This document shows positions 20,754-23,585 of a stretch of 23,585 bases of DNA, one piece after another (the stretch's first letter is position 1; every line of letters begins with the position of its first letter). The translations under genes and the position numbers were made by a program. The notes beneath the pieces were generated by a model, which searched no databases, was not told where the DNA came from, and saw only the letters and a program-made list of their open reading frames with translations. The stretch is from Pseudomonadota bacterium (GTDB lineage Bacteria; Pseudomonadota; Gammaproteobacteria; Xanthomonadales; Rhodanobacteraceae): positions 1 to 23,585 of the forward strand of contig JAFEEK010000470.1 in NCBI GenBank assembly GCA_018241165.1. Direction: 5' to 3'.

Positions 20754-22142
20754 ATGGACAAAAAGACAAACACAACGAAACTCCCCACGGTCAATGCCCG
20801 CATCGCCCCGGTCGCGGGCATGGATGTGCTTTCCCGCAACGAAGTCACGCGCCTGCGCGATGCAAGCCAGGGCGGCCTGAATGCCTTGTTGCGCCGTTGT
20901 GCACTGGCCGTATTGACCTCTGGCAGCGAAAACGACAATGCCCTTGGCATTTTCGAAAGCTATCCCGATTTCGACATCCAGGTGCTGCAGCAGGATCGCG
21001 GCATCAAGCTGGAGCTGAAAAACGCGCCGGCCAGCGCCTTCGTCGATGGTCACATCATCCGCGGCATCCACGAACTGCTGTTTGCCGTGGTGCGCGACAT
21101 CGTCTATGTCGCCAACCAGATCCAGGCCGGCCGGTTCCAACTGGAGGATTCGCACGGCATCACGCATGCCGTTTTCGAGATCCTGCGCAATGCGCGCGCG
21201 CTCAAACCGAATGTCGAGCCGAACCTTGCCGTGTGCTGGGGCGGTCATTCCATTTCACGTACCGAATACGACTACACCAAGAAGGTCGGCTACGAACTGG
21301 GGCTGCGCGGTTTCGACATCTGCACCGGCTGCGGGCCGGGCGCGATGAAGGGCCCGATGAAGGGCGCGACGATCGCGCACGCGAAGCAGCGCCTGCGCGG
21401 GCGTCGCTACATCGGCATTACCGAGCCCGGCATCATCGCCGCCGAATCGCCGAATGCGATCGTGAATAACCTGGTGATCATGCCGGACATCGAAAAGCGC
21501 CTTGAAGCTTTCGTGCGCACCGGCCATGGCATCATCGTGTTCCCCGGCGGCGTCGGCACGGCCGAAGAGATCCTGTACCTGCTCGGCATCCTGCTGCATC
21601 CGGCCAACGCCGGCGTGCCATTCCCGCTGGTATTTTCCGGCCCGCGCGAGTCGGCGGCGTATTTCGAACGCATCGATGCCTTTCTCAAGCTCGTGCTTGG
21701 CGACAGCATCGCGGAACACTACCGCATCGTCGTTGGCAACCCGGAGGAAACCTCGCGCCGCATGGCCGAAGGCGTGGAAAAGGTTCGCCTGTATCGCCTC
21801 GACAACAAGGATGCGTTCTTCTTCAACTGGGCGCTGACCATCGAACACGCATTCCAGCAGCCGTTCCGGCCAACGCATGCGAACATGGCCGGGCTCAACC
21901 TGCACCGCGACCAGCCGCGCCATCTGCTTGCCGCCGATCTGCGCCGCGCGTTCTCCGGCATCGTCGCCGGCAACGTCAAGGAAGACGGCCTGCGCGAGAT
22001 CGCCGCGAATGGCCCGTTCGTGATCGACGGCGATCCGGAAATCATGCGCGCCCTGGATGCGCTGCTGACGAGCTTCGTCGAACAGCAGCGCATGAAATTG
22101 CCCGGGACGGCTTACGTGCCGTGTTATCGCGTCAAGACCTGA
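20754..22142 (+). CDS. ppnN: Pyrimidine/purine nucleotide 5'-monophosphate nucleosidase (PpnN/YgdH)
   Basis: The 462-residue protein is close in length to E. coli PpnN (454). The central Rossmann-like LOG domain has the nucleotide-binding CGPGAMKGPMKGA (193-205) and the family motif PGGVGTAEE (264-272). The N-terminal domain (about 1-140) and the C-terminal helical domain, typical of the YgdH group and absent from short LOG proteins, are both present. PpnN hydrolyses the N-glycosidic bond of nucleoside monophosphates, returning bases for salvage, and in E. coli is activated by (p)ppGpp. ATG 20754 fits the family start (MDKK). A TTG at 20736 in the same frame lies in the terminator tail and is unlikely. 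Confidence 0.93.
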   Translation: MDKKTNTTKLPTVNARIAPVAGMDVLSRNEVTRLRDASQGGLNALLRRCALAVLTSGSENDNALGIFESYPDFDIQVLQQDRGIKLELKNAPASAFVDGHIIRGIHELLFAVVRDIVYVANQIQAGRFQLEDSHGITHAVFEILRNARALKPNVEPNLAVCWGGHSISRTEYDYTKKVGYELGLRGFDICTGCGPGAMKGPMKGATIAHAKQRLRGRRYIGITEPGIIAAESPNAIVNNLVIMPDIEKRLEAFVRTGHGIIVFPGGVGTAEEILYLLGILLHPANAGVPFPLVFSGPRESAAYFERIDAFLKLVLGDSIAEHYRIVVGNPEETSRRMAEGVEKVRLYRLDNKDAFFFNWALTIEHAFQQPFRPTHANMAGLNLHRDQPRHLLAADLRRAFSGIVAGNVKEDGLREIAANGPFVIDGDPEIMRALDALLTSFVEQQRMKLPGTAYVPCYRVKT

Positions 22143-22179
22143 CTGGATTTTTACCTTTCCTGCGGGCCCGAGGCGCATA

Positions 22180-22268
22180 CCCCCTTCGGCACGAAGGGGG
22201 TCGATGCGAAGCATCGGGGGATGCAGCAAGAAGCACATCCCCCTCGATTCCCCTTCCTGCGGGAGGGG
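22180..22268. repeat. Cluster of three hairpins between ppnN and hpf
   Basis: CCCCCTTCG (22180-22188) pairs with CGAAGGGGG (22192-22200) around GCA. CGATGC (22202-22207) pairs with GCATCG (22211-22216) around GAA. CCCCTTCC pairs with GGGAGGGG near 22250-22268, with one wobble. The first two are only one base apart. No long T-run follows. It lies between convergent genes and probably acts as a bidirectional transcript-end structure or belongs to a dispersed repeat family. Confidence 0.6.
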
Positions 22269-22282
22269 GAAGTGCGTGCCGC

Positions 22283-22606
22283 TTAGCCGTAGCGCGCCTG
22301 GCGCACGCTGTCGCGATTGTGGTTGGTGATCTTTTCCTTGTGTTTCTTGATCTGGCGATCGAGCTTGTCGGCCAGCGCGTCGATGGCCGCGTACAGGTCC
22401 GTGGCCTGGGCGTCGGCGTGGATGATCTTGCTGTTCGCGCAATGCAGCGTGGCTTCGGCTTTTTGCAGCAGCTTTTCCACGCTCAAGGTGACGGCGACGT
22501 CGTGCAGATGGTCGAAATGGCGGACGATGCGCTCGAGCTTGCCGGTCGCGTAATCGCGCAGGGCGGGAGTGACGACAACCTGGTGACCACTGACAGTAAT
22601 CTGCAT
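22283..22606 (-). CDS. hpf: Ribosome hibernation-promoting factor (short HPF/RaiA family)
   Basis: The 107-residue protein has the S30AE fold opening MQITVSGHQVVVTPALRDY, a long helix with KLERIVRHF, and the basic HKEKITNHNRD tail. HPF binds the 30S decoding region in stationary phase and promotes 100S ribosome dimers. ATG 22606 is supported by GGAGG five bases upstream on the minus strand. Earlier in-frame starts would add residues outside the family. It follows rpoN by 89 bases, the usual proteobacterial order, but no ptsN follows: the next gene is convergent ppnN. Confidence 0.95.
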   Translation of the reverse strand: MQITVSGHQVVVTPALRDYATGKLERIVRHFDHLHDVAVTLSVEKLLQKAEATLHCANSKIIHADAQATDLYAAIDALADKLDRQIKKHKEKITNHNRDSVRQARYG

Positions 22607-22633
22607 AACTACCTCCGGAACGAATGGGACGAC

Positions 22634-22652
22634 ATCCCGCAATGGGCGGGAT
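22634..22652. repeat. Perfect 7-bp hairpin between rpoN and hpf
   Basis: ATCCCGC (22634-22640) pairs exactly with GCGGGAT (22646-22652) around AATGG. It has no T-run in either direction. It lies in the rpoN-hpf spacer and could be a processing or stability element that lets hpf mRNA accumulate apart from rpoN. Confidence 0.45.
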
Positions 22653-22695
22653 AACAGATCAGACCGGTGAAATCAGTCGGGGTTCCTCGCCTCCT

Positions 22696-23585
22696 TCAGC
22701 CCAGCCGGCTGCGCTCGTTGGATGACGGGATATTCAGCGCTTCGCGGTACTTGGCCACGGTGCGCCGCGCGACTTCGATGCCGCGCTTGTTCAGTTCTAC
22801 CGCGAGAGTCTGGTCGGATAGCGGGCGCTCCTTTTTTTCTTCGCCGATCAGCTTGCGGATCATTGCCTGGATCGCGGTCGCCGATGCGGCGCCGCCATCG
22901 ACGGTGGCCACGCCGGAGGAAAAAAAGTACTTGAACTCGAAGGTGCCGCGCGGGGTGTGCAGGAATTTGCGCGTGGTCACGCGCGACACCGTTGATTCGT
23001 GCATGCCGATTTCCTCGGCGATCTCGCGCAGCACCAGCGGGCGCATCGCCTCGGGACCGAATTCGAGAAAGGCGCTTTGCGCACGCACGATCGCGCCGGC
23101 CACCTTCAGCACGGTGTCGGCGCGCGTTTCCAGGCTCTTGATCAGCCAGCGCGCTTCCTGCAATTGGCCGCGCAGGTACGATGCGTCATCGCGCCGCGCG
23201 CGCGCGATCAGCGCGGCATACTGCTGGTTGATCGCAAGTTTCGGCTGGCAGTTCGGGCTCAGGCTCACGCTCCAGCGGCCGTTGTGCTTGATCGCGTAGG
23301 CGTCGGGGGCGACGTATTCGGCCTTGCCTGCGCCGATCTGCGCACCCGGTTTTGGATCCAGCGAGCGGATCAGGGCGATGGCGGCATCGAGCGCCTGCGC
23401 GTCGGCGTGCAGTTGCCGGCACAGGCGCGCGCGGTCGTTGCGCGCGAGCGCTTCCAGATGTTCGGCAGCCAGCGCCTTGGCCACGCTGCAACCCGGCGTT
23501 TCCGGGGCGCAGGCGTCCAGTTGCACGCGCAGGCATTCGCTCAAGGTCCGGCTGCCAACGCCGAGCGGATCGAACTGCTGGATGC
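22696..23585 (-). CDS. rpoN: RNA polymerase sigma-54 factor, C-terminal part (5' end outside window)
   Basis: The reading frame runs off the right edge, leaving about 296 C-terminal residues. At the edge it reads QQFDPLGVGSRTLSECL, the core-binding domain signature. Inside are the DNA-binding helix-turn-helix region (EEIGMHESTVSRVTTRK) and the RpoN box ARRTVAKYRE, 18 residues before the C-terminus. These are the parts that contact the -12 and -24 promoter elements. Sigma-54 directs transcription dependent on AAA+ activators. The N-terminal activator-interacting region is not in the window. The hpf gene follows, as in most proteobacteria. Confidence 0.97.
   Translation of the reverse strand, partial: IQQFDPLGVGSRTLSECLRVQLDACAPETPGCSVAKALAAEHLEALARNDRARLCRQLHADAQALDAAIALIRSLDPKPGAQIGAGKAEYVAPDAYAIKHNGRWSVSLSPNCQPKLAINQQYAALIARARRDDASYLRGQLQEARWLIKSLETRADTVLKVAGAIVRAQSAFLEFGPEAMRPLVLREIAEEIGMHESTVSRVTTRKFLHTPRGTFEFKYFFSSGVATVDGGAASATAIQAMIRKLIGEEKKERPLSDQTLAVELNKRGIEVARRTVAKYREALNIPSSNERSRLG

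Noticed and set aside
1..23585. CRISPR arrays, phage, toxin-antitoxin, transposase and tRNA genes
   Set aside because: No regularly spaced direct repeats, cloverleaf with anticodon arm, or proteins of these families were seen on either strand.

Overview
This window is chromosomal DNA from a high-GC gammaproteobacterium, most likely of the order Xanthomonadales and perhaps the Rhodanobacteraceae. That placement is inferred from gene content and protein style: petABC followed directly by sspAB, a DUF3301 gene, a kinase/formylglycine-enzyme fusion with an FHA partner, an Oar-type TonB-dependent receptor, and rpoN followed by hpf. No rRNA gene is present to settle it. I see no rRNA or tRNA gene, CRISPR array, phage gene or transposase. 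Genes are tightly packed. The largest gaps are 14562-14779 (a dispersed-repeat-like element) and 17199-17411 (a promoter region), and no gap exceeds 300 bases.

Layout. 1-291 is the tail of a lytic transglycosylase. It converges on a membrane-anchored DegS/AlgW-like protease (312-1526, minus). Divergent from the protease is the cytochrome bc1 operon petA-petB-petC (1694-4378), followed by the regulators sspA-sspB (4474-5507). A small DUF3301 membrane protein (minus) is divergent from a two-gene signalling module: a Ser/Thr kinase fused to a formylglycine-generating-enzyme-like domain (5985-8357) and a tail-anchored double-FHA protein (8415-9212). This module is the most unusual content in the window. 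Next come purE-purK (minus), a short Trm112-like protein, a large DUF1631 protein and nadC (plus).

An inverted-repeat element separates nadC from sodB (minus). sodB shares a 101-base divergent promoter region with grxD (monothiol CGFS glutaredoxin), which is followed by a YciK-like short-chain dehydrogenase and marC. A 1089-residue Oar-like TonB-dependent receptor (17412-20681) ends in a strong rho-independent terminator. It is followed by ppnN, a nucleotide nucleosidase of the (p)ppGpp-regulated family. On the minus strand at the right edge are hpf and the truncated rpoN.

Themes. Most genes are housekeeping: respiration (bc1), purine and NAD synthesis, iron and oxidative stress (sodB, grxD), and stringent/stationary-phase physiology (sspAB, ppnN, hpf). 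The accessory signals worth attention are the kinase-FHA pair with its altered catalytic loop, a CRP/Clp-like dyad before the DUF1631 gene, a perfect hairpin at the predicted 5' end of the petABC mRNA, a dehydrogenase lacking its catalytic serine, and two intergenic repeat clusters. I found no clear evidence of a completely new system.
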